NCBI GenBank assembly: GCA_027365345.1
Contig: DAHXNO010000094.1
Location: 1-37,289 of the forward strand
Length of the DNA stretch: 37,289 bases
Source: Granulicella sp.
Lineage (GTDB): Bacteria; Acidobacteriota; Terriglobia; Terriglobales; Acidobacteriaceae
Direction of reading: 5' to 3'
Shown piece after piece: positions 1 through 7,799 of this stretch (the stretch's first letter is position 1; every line of letters starts with the position of its first letter). The notes under the pieces are model-generated. The model saw only the letters and a program-made list of their open reading frames with translations. It did not search any database and had not been told where the DNA came from. Position numbers and translations under genes: made by a program.

Positions 1-192
1 ACGCATCAAGGCTCGGTGACTGCCGCCCATCTGGACGCGTATCTCGATGAGTTCGCGTTCCGCTTCAATCGTAGAAAGTCGCGCCGCCGCGGAATGCTGT
101 TCTATCGACTGCTGGAGAACGCCGTGGTCACAAAACCGACGCGCTACCGGCCATCGCGGGCGAGCCTGCCCACGGGAAAACACAACCAGTAG
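1..192 (+). CDS. IS1595-family transposase, C-terminal end (partial)
   Basis: The window opens inside this gene; 63 codons remain before TAG. The translated end contains YLDEFAFRFNRRKSRRRG followed by LFYRLLENAV, the closing block of the ISXO2-like DDE transposase domain typical of IS1595-family elements (family knowledge). The enzyme would cut and join the ends of its own insertion sequence. The start and catalytic DDE residues lie outside the window, so whether the gene is intact cannot be judged. The stop is followed after 27 bases by what looks like the terminal inverted repeat of the element, as expected for a transposase that nearly fills its IS. Confidence 0.85.
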   Translation, partial: THQGSVTAAHLDAYLDEFAFRFNRRKSRRRGMLFYRLLENAVVTKPTRYRPSRASLPTGKHNQ

Positions 193-219
193 TGGGTACT
201 GCACTAAGGGAGCTACCCC
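1..219 (+). mobile_element. Right end of an IS1595-family insertion sequence
   Basis: After the transposase stop the sequence runs through a terminal-repeat-like stretch ending AGGGAGCTACCCC at 207-219; IS1595-family ends commonly begin GGGG on the opposite strand. The boundary at 219 is supported independently: on the minus strand, integrase-like coding sequence (KESLTVICK) runs to about 220 and then stops making sense. The IS therefore sits inside the integrase gene. The other end and the target duplication are outside the window, so the exact boundary is uncertain by a few bases. Confidence 0.7.
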
Positions 220-812
220 ACTTTGCAGATTACAGTCAGCGACTCCTTGGGAGCGATTTCCGCGATGCAACGATTGCCCACCTATGGAAAGATGTCATTC
301 TGGAATCGCGCCTACGCGCGTTTGGCATGGCTCTCTGATTTTGGATCGATGTGCTCCTTGAGCCATTCCCGAGCAACAACCTGAAAACTGTTCGCCTCCC
401 AGCCGGCTCGAGCCTCCGTTTGAGCTTTGCGGGCCGCCCCAGAATCGATGCCCTGCACCAACTGCTGCCGACATCTCTCCCTTGCCTCCCGAGCATTCGC
501 CAAGCTCACGGTGGGATATACGCCGAGCGAAATCCGCTTCTCCTTACCGGCAGGCCTGTACTTGAATCGCCACTACTTTCCTCCCGAAGGATCAACCTCC
601 AGATAGAGTCCCGCTCCATCGGCCATCTTGCAGGGCTTGGTTGTCTTTTCGAATGGCGAAACATCGTCAGACCCAGCAGACTTCGCGACGATGCCTGAAA
701 TCGAGTTCGTGGCTTTTGTCAGCCCCGGCAATGGCGATTCCCGGTCTTTGGCGCGTTTCCGGGGCTTCACGCCGGGCTTGGCATTTCGAACCCGGGTGTT
801 GGTCAATGGCAT
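220..812 (-). pseudogene. P4-type tyrosine integrase remnant, interrupted by IS1595 and three amber codons
   Basis: The reading frame begins with ATG at 812 (MPLTNTRVRNAKPG) after a GGAG at 823-826. It gives the Arm-DNA-binding domain of P4-type (DUF4102) integrases: ADGAGLYLEVDPSGGK, then WRFKYRPAGKEKRISLGVYP, then SLANAREARERC, then the start of the core-binding domain (SFQVVAREWLKE, SHAKRA, ARFQNDIFP, VGNRCIAEI). In the same frame there are TAG codons at 573-575 (family has Tyr: GGKYWR), 312-314, and about 276-278 (family has Trp: FPW). The catalytic domain is absent because the IS begins at about 219. Relative to usual P4 integrases there is an extra stretch of about 45 residues between NAKPGVKPRK and KMADGAG. 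The gene is certainly dead. Confidence 0.85.
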
Positions 813-813
813 T

Positions 814-894
814 CTGGGGGCAACTCCTTCGAGTGCTGGGGGCAACGCTTTTAAGACTTTTAAGATAATTCCAGTTTCCCCCAAAGTTGCCCCC
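814..894. repeat. Cluster of short repeats upstream of the integrase (candidate arm sites)
   Basis: CTGGGGGCAAC occurs at 814-824 and again at 836-846, 22 bp apart (two helical turns). Its core recurs inverted as GTTGCCCCC at 886-894. Between them CTTTTAAGA is tandemly repeated at 848-856 and 857-865. The set lies between the integrase start and the tRNA 3' end, where integrase arm sites and excisionase sites of integrative elements normally lie. The binding role is inferred. Confidence 0.55.
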
Positions 895-1008
895 GGGATA
901 GCGTGCGCTGCCATGGAACGTGGTGGGACATGCTGGGACGCAGCTACATTGAAAAATGAGAACTTAGATGGATTGTGGGACGGGCTGGGATGCGCTGGAA
1001 TGGGGTGG

Positions 1009-1085
1009 TGGTGGGCGAGACAGGGATCGAACCTGTAACCCCGGACTTAGAAGGTCCGTGCTCTATCCAATTGAGCTACTCGCCC
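1009..1085 (-). tRNA. tRNA-Arg (anticodon UCU), CCA encoded
   Basis: Read on the minus strand, the sequence folds as a complete cloverleaf: acceptor GGGCGAG / CTCGCCC, D arm GCTC / GAGC, anticodon stem CGGAC / GTCCG with loop CTTCTAA (anticodon TCT at its centre), and T arm ACAGG / CCTGT with loop TTCGATC. The discriminator A at 1012 is followed by an encoded CCA at 1009-1011. The 3' end faces the integrase remnant, the standard arrangement for an element integrated into a tRNA gene. The 5' end overlaps the stop codon of the preceding gene. Confidence 0.97.
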
Positions 1086-1840
1086 CAATCTTTGGGAACC
1101 TGGCCGTCTACCTGCGGCCCTCCCTCGCTGCTGCCCAAAGGAGATACCCGCACGGGATCCGCATCCACTGCATCGATTGTAGCCGAGCCACGTGTCACTT
1201 CAAGCTCTTTGCTGCGCAGCAGACTCACTACGTCCTCCATGGCCAACTCCCAGCGGCGGCGCGCAATCTCCGGCTCCGGACCAAGCGCCGTCAGATAGAC
1301 GGTGACGGAGAAACCCTCCAGCGGAGCATACAGATCCAGCAACGCCGGGCGAAGCACAAACTCCAGTGCGGCTTCGGCGTGCGCCAGCCGCTGCGCCCGT
1401 CTCACCAAACGGTCCAAGCGGTCCTGCTGCTGGTGAGCGGAAGCGAACACCGAACGCTCGCGCCACAGCAGATCGATGTAGCTGGCAAAGCCAAAGCCCG
1501 ACTCCTCTTCTGGAAGCATCAGCTCCAGGCGCAAGGCTTCCAGCTTCTCCCGATGCTCCCCATCGGCACCCGGCTCAGCATCGGACACAGCCAGCCGCCA
1601 CGCATCGCACTTCGCTGTAAGGAACGGCGATCGAGTCGCATTCAGCGACCGCAGCGCGCGCGCCAGGCATGGGTTCTGTTCCGCCTCTGGAAGCTCTGCA
1701 ACGTCATAGGGATTGGCACGAAGGTCGATGAACCGCGTCCCGCTACCGGAGTTCGCCAGGTTCCCAGCGCCCTGATTGGACCAGGGAACCACCAGCACTG
1801 GCGCATCCAGACAACACTCGGCAGTCCATTCACTCAGCAT
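1076..1840 (-). CDS. Hypothetical protein, 254 aa
   Basis: I do not recognise the family. The ATG at 1840 follows AAGGA at 1845-1849 with good spacing. The protein is soluble-looking and has no signal peptide or membrane segment. It is rich in Glu, Ala, Leu and Arg, and the stretch from about residue 90 to 180 (REKLEALRLELMLPEEE, LVRRAQRLAHAEAALEF) looks largely helical. It sits 40 bp downstream of the YheT-type hydrolase and is probably the last protein gene of a minus-strand train reading into tRNA-Arg. Its stop TAG (1076-1078) coincides with U8-A9-G10 of the tRNA, so gene and tRNA overlap by 10 bp and may share a transcript. Good codon use and the SD make it real; function is unknown. Confidence 0.75.
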   Translation of the reverse strand: MLSEWTAECCLDAPVLVVPWSNQGAGNLANSGSGTRFIDLRANPYDVAELPEAEQNPCLARALRSLNATRSPFLTAKCDAWRLAVSDAEPGADGEHREKLEALRLELMLPEEESGFGFASYIDLLWRERSVFASAHQQQDRLDRLVRRAQRLAHAEAALEFVLRPALLDLYAPLEGFSVTVYLTALGPEPEIARRRWELAMEDVVSLLRSKELEVTRGSATIDAVDADPVRVSPLGSSEGGPQVDGQVPKDWGE

Positions 1841-1880
1841 GAGTCCTTAGAATACTGCACAGACTCAGGCCGCCGTGGCG

Positions 1881-2975
1881 TCATGCGTGGGCTCGAACAA
1901 AGCGCAGCGTCGTCTGCTCCGCCCAGTATCCATCGTTGCCGGTTGAGCGATCGGAGGGTTCCAGAAAGGCGCAATGCCCTCCGTGCGGGCTCACCAGGAA
2001 GACAATATGTGGATTTTCTGCGATAGCCCGGCGAGACTCTGCCCGGATGCGAATAAACGGATCATCCTCGGCATGCACAATCAGCGTAGGCACAGCGATC
2101 CGGTTCAGCACACGCGCTGCTGCCGCCTGGTGATAGTAATCATCGGCTGATTTGAACCCGCAGTAGAGCGCGGTGATATGCTCGTCAAACTCACGCAATG
2201 ACCCCACATGGTCCGCACGTCGGGGATCATACGCTCGCGGGAAGATCTTCGCCTTAAGTCGAAAGCGCCGAACCAGAGCCCGAACGAACTTGCGCTCATA
2301 AAGGCGGTTCCACGGCTCATGCAACGCATCGGCGGAGGCCGCCAGGTCAAGCGCGGGAGAGATCCCCACCACGGCGCGCAGTTGTGGGGGAGCGTTGCCG
2401 CCCAGGTCTCCAGCCAGCTTCAGCATTAGATTTCCCCCCATCGAATACCCAATCAGCGCCACCGACTGCAGACCCTCCGCCTCCACATAGTGCTGCATCA
2501 CCCGCTCCACGTCCTGGGACAGACCGGAGTGATACAAGGTCGGAGTCAGGCGCAATATCTGCTCTCCTTTTCTGGGGCTGCAGTTGCGCATGTTCATCCG
2601 AATCACATTCCATCCGACGTTCCATAGTTTATTGGCGTTGCCAATCACATACTGGGAGTGAGAAGAGCCCTCCAGGCCATGCAGAATGATCGCCGTTGGG
2701 CAGGCTGCTCTCTGCCGAAGTCCTTGCCAATGACACTCGCAGAGCACCTGGCTGGAGATCTGGGCGCCGCAGGCAGCGGAAACCTCCACCATCTCCGCCA
2801 CAGGCTCCGGCAAAGCATCGGTTCGAGGCAAAAAGTTGCCCAGGATGGTCTGCAGGTGCCCATTCCTTAGCCAGCGTCGCGGCGAAAATTGCGGATACTC
2901 AGCAGGCCAGCCGTTCTCCTCCAGCGCCTCCAGATCTTGCTCCTTCCCGGTCCTGGCCACGGCGCCGTAGCTCAT
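1881..2975 (-). CDS. YheT-family alpha/beta hydrolase
   Basis: An alpha/beta-fold hydrolase of 364 aa, the usual size for the YheT/COG0429 group. It carries the family signature near the N terminus (WLRNGHLQTILGNFLPR), an oxyanion-hole region (AIILHGLEGSSHSQY), the nucleophile elbow GYSMGGN, an acidic residue in HAEDDPF and the catalytic His in SPHGGHCAFLE. All parts of the Ser-Asp-His triad are visible. Members act as esterases or lipases on poorly known substrates. I chose the ATG at 2975 because AGAAGGG lies about 8 bases before it. An in-frame ATG at 3044 would add 23 unconserved-looking residues with a poorer ribosome site but only 15 bp from cimA, so it cannot be excluded. It lies between cimA and an unknown gene, all on the same strand. 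Confidence 0.9.
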   Translation of the reverse strand: MSYGAVARTGKEQDLEALEENGWPAEYPQFSPRRWLRNGHLQTILGNFLPRTDALPEPVAEMVEVSAACGAQISSQVLCECHWQGLRQRAACPTAIILHGLEGSSHSQYVIGNANKLWNVGWNVIRMNMRNCSPRKGEQILRLTPTLYHSGLSQDVERVMQHYVEAEGLQSVALIGYSMGGNLMLKLAGDLGGNAPPQLRAVVGISPALDLAASADALHEPWNRLYERKFVRALVRRFRLKAKIFPRAYDPRRADHVGSLREFDEHITALYCGFKSADDYYHQAAAARVLNRIAVPTLIVHAEDDPFIRIRAESRRAIAENPHIVFLVSPHGGHCAFLEPSDRSTGNDGYWAEQTTLRFVRAHA

Positions 2976-3059
2976 GCGCGCCACCCTTCTACTCTCACCC
3001 TCGCCTCCACGAACCGGAACAAGCCAGCCGGCCGGGAATCGCATCCCACAGAGATTCCA

Positions 3060-4721
3060 CTACGCCGCATGTGCTGCTCCGTCCTTCAGCATCAGCCAGT
3101 AGTGGAAACCATCGACAATGGCCATCAAGGCGGCCTGATTCAGATCGCTGCTGACGCCTGCCGTCACCCAGGGTTCGTGGCCATCGGCATGGAAGCTGGC
3201 CGTCACCCGCACGTGCGCGGCGGAGTCATGAGCCTTGATGTCAAGCGCCGCAACCGTGAAGGTTCCCAGACGCATCTCGGCAAGTTCCGGGTACCACTTG
3301 TCCAGTTCACTCCGTAACGCCTTCGTAATCGCGTCCACCGGACCAGCGCCCTCGCCTCGGGTAGTAGCCAAAGTGGACTCGCCGCTGCGTTGCCCAATGC
3401 TCAAGCTCATAAAGGCCTGGATAAATCGTCCCCCGATCTCATCCGACTCATCAAACACCCGCCAACTTCTCACCGTGAACCAGTTGCGTCCTGTTCTCAG
3501 CACCCGCATGCAGGCCAGCCGGAAGGAGACCTCGCTGGCGGTGTAACCGCCTCCCTCCACCATCGCTTGATTTGCATCCATCAGCCTCTGCGCTTCAGCA
3601 GAGTTGAGGGGGACGCCGAGCGACTCGGAGAGCAGCATGATGTTCGCCCGGCCCGACTGCGCATTCACCCCGATCACCGGCATAGCGCCCACCCGCGCCG
3701 GATCGCACCATAGGTAGGCGCCGGGATCCTTCCGTTCGCTCGAGCCGTGCATGCCGGCCCACGTGCCAAACGCACCCTGGCCTACAATCGGCGTTCCATG
3801 GGGAGTCTCAAGCCCAAAGGCTGCATAAGCGGCATGGGCCATGCCGGTCAGCCCGGTCAGTGCTTCTGCCGCCACAAACTCAGCCTCGCCGCGCAGTTGC
3901 ATCGCTCCAATCACCGTGGTGAGGTTCACGTTGCCGCAGCGTTCTCCGGTGCCGATCAGCGTGCCCTGCACCTGCATGGCCCCGGCCTGAATCGCCGCCC
4001 GCGTGTTGGCCACGCCCAGGCCCCGATCCGTATGGCCGTGGAATGCGAAGCACGCCTGCGGAAACTCACCGGTCAAGCTGGTAAAGACCTCCCAAACCTC
4101 CTCAGGACTGGCTCCGCCGTTCGTATCGCAGACCACGATGCGGCTCACCTTCTGACTCACACACTGCTCCGTCAACTGGTGGAAGTACTCCAGACTCCGG
4201 AGCTTGAAATCGGGGTCGCAGCGGCGGCCGCACTCACGCCGTCCGCACCTGGCATCCATCGCATGTTCCAGATCCACCAGAACCTCCAGCCCATGCGATT
4301 GCAGGCAGTCAACGGTCTCCCAGGCCATGCGCAGATTCTCCTCCGGCGTAGCCTCCAGCGACCGCTGCACATCCAGCAACCGGCTCTTCACCACAATCAC
4401 CGCAGTACGAACCAGGCGCCGATGGCGCAGCATAAACCTTACATCGGGCCAGTCTTCCACCTTGGCCCCGCGCCCACGCGAACGGCCAAACAGCGCCAAC
4501 TTCATGCCGCCCGTATCCGCCGACTCCAATGCCTCTGCCAACTCCCCCACAAACTGGTTGGCGCCGGCAAAGCCGATCTCCGCATAATGCACCCCAAACC
4601 TGCCCATGCGCTCCAGCAGGCGCACTGCGTTGGGTACGGAGATCTCGAGATTCGGTTGTTGCAGGCCATCCCGCAGGCTGGTATCAAACAACTCGACATT
4701 TCTAGGGTTGGCATCCTGCAT
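3060..4721 (-). CDS. cimA: (R)-citramalate synthase
   Basis: Condenses pyruvate and acetyl-CoA to citramalate, the entry to threonine-independent isoleucine synthesis. The protein (553 aa) matches the CimA branch of the isopropylmalate-synthase family: ELFDTSLRDGLQQ at the start of the TIM barrel, VVCDTNGG, metal-binding HGHTDRGLGVANT (the usual HxHND has Thr for Asn), GERCGNVNL, then a C-terminal LeuA-type regulatory domain from about residue 415. Compared with my memory of the family, the segment after DLEHAMDA holds about 15 extra residues with three cysteines (RCGRRECGRRCDPDF). I start at the ATG at 4721 (MQDANPRNVELF), as homologues begin close to the ELFDTSLRDG strand; an ATG at 4781 would add 20 basic residues. 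The gene is followed by the YheT-type hydrolase. Confidence 0.92.
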   Translation of the reverse strand: MQDANPRNVELFDTSLRDGLQQPNLEISVPNAVRLLERMGRFGVHYAEIGFAGANQFVGELAEALESADTGGMKLALFGRSRGRGAKVEDWPDVRFMLRHRRLVRTAVIVVKSRLLDVQRSLEATPEENLRMAWETVDCLQSHGLEVLVDLEHAMDARCGRRECGRRCDPDFKLRSLEYFHQLTEQCVSQKVSRIVVCDTNGGASPEEVWEVFTSLTGEFPQACFAFHGHTDRGLGVANTRAAIQAGAMQVQGTLIGTGERCGNVNLTTVIGAMQLRGEAEFVAAEALTGLTGMAHAAYAAFGLETPHGTPIVGQGAFGTWAGMHGSSERKDPGAYLWCDPARVGAMPVIGVNAQSGRANIMLLSESLGVPLNSAEAQRLMDANQAMVEGGGYTASEVSFRLACMRVLRTGRNWFTVRSWRVFDESDEIGGRFIQAFMSLSIGQRSGESTLATTRGEGAGPVDAITKALRSELDKWYPELAEMRLGTFTVAALDIKAHDSAAHVRVTASFHADGHEPWVTAGVSSDLNQAALMAIVDGFHYWLMLKDGAAHAA

Positions 4722-4838
4722 CGTTTGTACTCGTCTTGTACTCGGGCTCAAAGTTCTTGCCGGGAAGGCACGGTGGCGCATCCCTATTTAATCATGCGGT
4801 CACCACAAGCGTTCTCGCAGCCAAACATGCCGCCCGCA

Positions 4839-6326
4839 TTATGACTCGTCTCCACGCTCCGCGTTCACCAGCCGAGTTACCAGGTTGGTGGTTGAAAACC
4901 CGTCCACCGTGGGAACAATCTCCACACGCCCACCAGCGGCCATCACCTCCTCATGCCCCACCACGGCCGCCACCGAGTAGTCCCCGCCCTTCACCAGCAC
5001 ATCCGGCCTCACCGCTCGGATCAGTTCCAGCGGCGTATCCTCCTCAAAGATCACCACCGCATCCACCGCCGCCAGAGCGGCCATCACCCGGGCGCGCTCC
5101 CGCTGGCCCACCACAGGCCGCGCGAGCCCCTTCAACCGGCTCACGCTGGCATCCGAATTCAGCCCCAACACCAGCTTGGTTCCAAACCGGTGGCACTCTT
5201 CCAGCAGGGTCACATGGCCCACATGCAGCAGATCGAAGCATCCGTTGGTAAACACAATCGTCTCACCTGCCGCTCTCCACTCAGCCACGCGCCGGACCAC
5301 GCGCTCGCGGGTGAGCACCTTCTCGCCACCGCCTATGCCGCTGGAGGGCGTCAACGCCGCAATCAGTTCGTGCTGTGCAATGGGCACAGTTCCCATCTTG
5401 CCCACCACGATTCCCGCAGCAAGATTCGCCAACTCCACAGCGGTCTCCACCCGCAAGCCTCCGCACAGCGCGGCGGCCAGCGCGGCGATGACCGTATCGC
5501 CCGCGCCCGAGACATCGTAGACCTCCCGGGCGCGCGCCGCGGAATGGAACTCTCCGCCCTCCCTGAGCACCCGGATTCCACTCTCACTCATGGTCACAGC
5601 CAGATACTTCAATCCGAATCTCTCCCGCTGCGCCTCGCCGGCCTCCAGCAGGGCCGGCGTCTGGTCCACTGCCACGCCTGTCGCGGCGGAAAGTTCATGC
5701 AAGTTCGGGCAGACCATCGTCGCCCCTGCATATTTGCCAAAGTCCCTTGTCTTGGGGTCGGCCAGCACCGGAATCCCGGCGGCATGCGCGGCGGCGATCA
5801 GACCCGCGCACAGATCCCGCGACACAGCGCCTTTCGCATAGTCAGAGAGCACCACCGCCTGCACCTTGGCCACCACCCGCTCCGCGCTCTGCTGCAATTG
5901 CTGCTGCTCCTCGGCTGAGGCAGCCTCCCGGCTCTCCACGTCCAGGCGCAAAAGCTGCTGTCGGCGCCCCACAATTCTGGTCTTGGATGTGGTCGGCTGA
6001 CTGGTGGCGACCACACAGGATGTGTCAATCCCCGCAGCCGAGAGCAAAGCCGCAAGCTCGTCCTTCTCCTTGTCCTCGCCCCAGAAGCCGGCCAGAAATA
6101 CCTTGCATCCCAGCCCCGCAAGATTCATCGCTACATTCGCCGCACCGCCTGCGCGTTCCGAGTGCTGAGCGTGGCGCAACACCGGCACAGGAGCCTCCGG
6201 TGAGATCCTGTCGACCTCACCCAGAATGTACCGGTCGAGCATCAGATCCCCCGCCACCAGCACCGACAACCGGCCAAAGCCGCCCTCCAGCAACCCTAGA
6301 ACCGCATCCATCTCCGGCAACATCAT
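4839..6326 (-). CDS. hldE: Bifunctional heptose-7-phosphate kinase / heptose-1-phosphate adenylyltransferase
   Basis: Makes ADP-heptose for the LPS inner core. The N-terminal two-thirds is a PfkB/ribokinase-type sugar kinase: VLVAGDLMLDRYILGEVDR, GGAANVAMNLAGLG, and the catalytic loop DVSGAGDTVIAAL. The C-terminal third is a nucleotidyltransferase with FTNGCFDLLHVGHVTLL (HxGH motif), VLGLNSDASVSRLKG, and RPDVLVKGGDY. The total of 495 aa is normal for HldE. The first possible start is GTG at 6338, but GTGGAG itself supplies a GGAG six bases before the ATG at 6326, so I use that ATG. It lies 36 bp behind the GT9 heptosyltransferase gene on the same strand, so nucleotide-sugar maker and sugar user are probably co-transcribed. 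Confidence 0.95.
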   Translation of the reverse strand: MMLPEMDAVLGLLEGGFGRLSVLVAGDLMLDRYILGEVDRISPEAPVPVLRHAQHSERAGGAANVAMNLAGLGCKVFLAGFWGEDKEKDELAALLSAAGIDTSCVVATSQPTTSKTRIVGRRQQLLRLDVESREAASAEEQQQLQQSAERVVAKVQAVVLSDYAKGAVSRDLCAGLIAAAHAAGIPVLADPKTRDFGKYAGATMVCPNLHELSAATGVAVDQTPALLEAGEAQRERFGLKYLAVTMSESGIRVLREGGEFHSAARAREVYDVSGAGDTVIAALAAALCGGLRVETAVELANLAAGIVVGKMGTVPIAQHELIAALTPSSGIGGGEKVLTRERVVRRVAEWRAAGETIVFTNGCFDLLHVGHVTLLEECHRFGTKLVLGLNSDASVSRLKGLARPVVGQRERARVMAALAAVDAVVIFEEDTPLELIRAVRPDVLVKGGDYSVAAVVGHEEVMAAGGRVEIVPTVDGFSTTNLVTRLVNAERGDES

Positions 6327-6362
6327 CGTCGTCTCCACTCGCGGCGTTCCCTCTTCGATCCA

Positions 6363-7541
6363 TCATCGCATCGGCGGCTGAGCCAGGGCGGCCCGCACCT
6401 CGTCCATCACCTCCGCTACGGTGATGGACATCAGGCATCGCTTCTGTTCTTCGACGCAGGTCTCCAGACCGCACCCCCAGCACTCCACTCGGTGATAGAC
6501 CACGCGATGCCGATCTCCAACCGGAAACCACTGCCGGGGAATATTCCGCGCAGAGAAGAGCGCCACCACCGGAGTCCCCACCGCCGCAGCCAGGTGCATC
6601 GGTCCGCTGTCATGCCCTACAAAGAGTCTGGCTCGAGCGATGGCCGCCGCGCTCTGCCGCGGCGTCAAGCGGCCACACAGATCCAGTACCGGCCCGCCTC
6701 CGTTCTGGCGCCATTCCTGGGCGGCAAACCGGCTAGCTTCGCTCTCCTCGGCAGCGCCAATCAGCAACAGAACGCGCTCCGGATACTCCGCCGCCATCCG
6801 CCCCAACAGCGCCCGCCAATTCTCTTTGCCCCAATCCTTGGCCTGCACCTTGGTGCCCACGCTTACCGCAATCGCCTCGCCCGGCCATGCCGCGGCGTCC
6901 AGCGCCTGCTCGGCGCGTTGCCTCTCCGCCGGGCTCAGGCGCAGGTCCCAGCTCTGCGGATCGCGCAACCTTCCCGGGTCTCCAATATCGGCGAATGTGG
7001 CAAGTTCGCCGATGCAGCGCGCCAGCCTCCCGGCCTCCGGTTCCAGGTTGCCGTTGCCCATGGCGCGGTCCTTGCCGCCGGTGGTGGCTCCATAGAAGTT
7101 CCGCTGCATCCCTTCCGTCACTGGAACGCCGATCAGCCGGCGAAGGCCACACATCCGGAAGAAAAGCTCATCGCGCCGCGCCGCCTTCACTCCGCGCGCC
7201 GCGGCAAGATACACCAGCGCCTCCGGTCGCCACCGCACGATCTTCCACCACAGACTTAGCAGCTCACGCAGGCTCCTGGTTCCCACCGTATAGCGCAGAT
7301 AGCCCTGCACCAACCCCGATCCATCCAGCACCTCCGCGGCCACGGGAGCCTTGGCGTTCACTGGAAAGTTGGTCAACATCCTTCGCTCCGCATCGGGAAA
7401 GGCCCGGGCTACCAGATGCAGCGCCGGCAGAGCCACAACCATGTCGCCTAAGCTGCCCAGCCTGTAAATCAACAACCTCCGCGTCCTTTTCGCCATGACC
7501 TTAAGTTTCGCATCGGCGCCGCATCTCACCAAGTCTTCCAT
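6363..7541 (-). CDS. GT9-family heptosyltransferase (LPS core)
   Basis: A glycosyltransferase family 9 protein of 392 aa that would move heptose from ADP-heptose to the LPS core at the inner membrane. Visible family features are the N-terminal LLIYRLGSLGDMVVALPAL (the glycine-rich start of ADP-heptose-LPS heptosyltransferases), SVGTKVQAKDWGKENW (start of the C-terminal Rossmann fold), and LFVGHDSGPMHLAAAVGTPVVALF (the donor-site DSGPMH motif). A cysteine-rich ending (CWGCGLETCVEEQKRC) follows. The ATG at 7541 has AGGA five bases upstream; ATGs at 7496 and 7670 are alternatives. It heads the minus-strand train with hldE and diverges from the DUF4254 gene. Confidence 0.9.
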   Translation of the reverse strand: MEDLVRCGADAKLKVMAKRTRRLLIYRLGSLGDMVVALPALHLVARAFPDAERRMLTNFPVNAKAPVAAEVLDGSGLVQGYLRYTVGTRSLRELLSLWWKIVRWRPEALVYLAAARGVKAARRDELFFRMCGLRRLIGVPVTEGMQRNFYGATTGGKDRAMGNGNLEPEAGRLARCIGELATFADIGDPGRLRDPQSWDLRLSPAERQRAEQALDAAAWPGEAIAVSVGTKVQAKDWGKENWRALLGRMAAEYPERVLLLIGAAEESEASRFAAQEWRQNGGGPVLDLCGRLTPRQSAAAIARARLFVGHDSGPMHLAAAVGTPVVALFSARNIPRQWFPVGDRHRVVYHRVECWGCGLETCVEEQKRCLMSITVAEVMDEVRAALAQPPMR

Positions 7542-7761
7542 TCCCGTCCTCACTCCCCGCCTTCGCTCCCCGCTTTCGATTGCGTCTGGGCCGACCCTCT
7601 TCGGCCGAACCCTCCAAAACCACAAATCGAAGCCCACCGAAAGGAGCTTTTGGAGAACCGGACGCCGCAACTCTTCTTCTTCCCCCGAAGAATCCCCAGC
7701 GCTCTCCTGGCTGGCATGCCGGCGCAGTTCCGATCCTCGCCCACCGGGCCGAAGCTACCGC

Positions 7762-7790
7762 TTGCCATCCGCCTCCGTTATCCTTGCAAT
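7762..7790 (+). promoter_or_regulatory. Candidate promoter of the DUF4254 gene
   Basis: TTGCCA at 7762-7767 and TGCAAT at 7785-7790 are 17 bp apart, a good sigma-70 fit. The ATG at 7800 comes only 9 bases after the -10 box, so the transcript may be leaderless; no Shine-Dalgarno is visible. Confidence 0.5.
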
Positions 7791-7799
7791 CATCACGCT

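Noticed and set aside
236-496. Frameshifted integrase continued in another frame
   Set aside because: The alternative frame gives no family motif; the original frame continues past the TAG codons with ARFQNDIFP and VGNRCIAEI, so stops, not frameshifts, break the gene.
968-2026. Long plus-strand reading frame across the tRNA and the unknown gene
   Set aside because: It is antisense to a tRNA and to two better-supported genes, has no family features and is rich in Arg, His and Gln as expected for a shadow of a G+C-rich gene.
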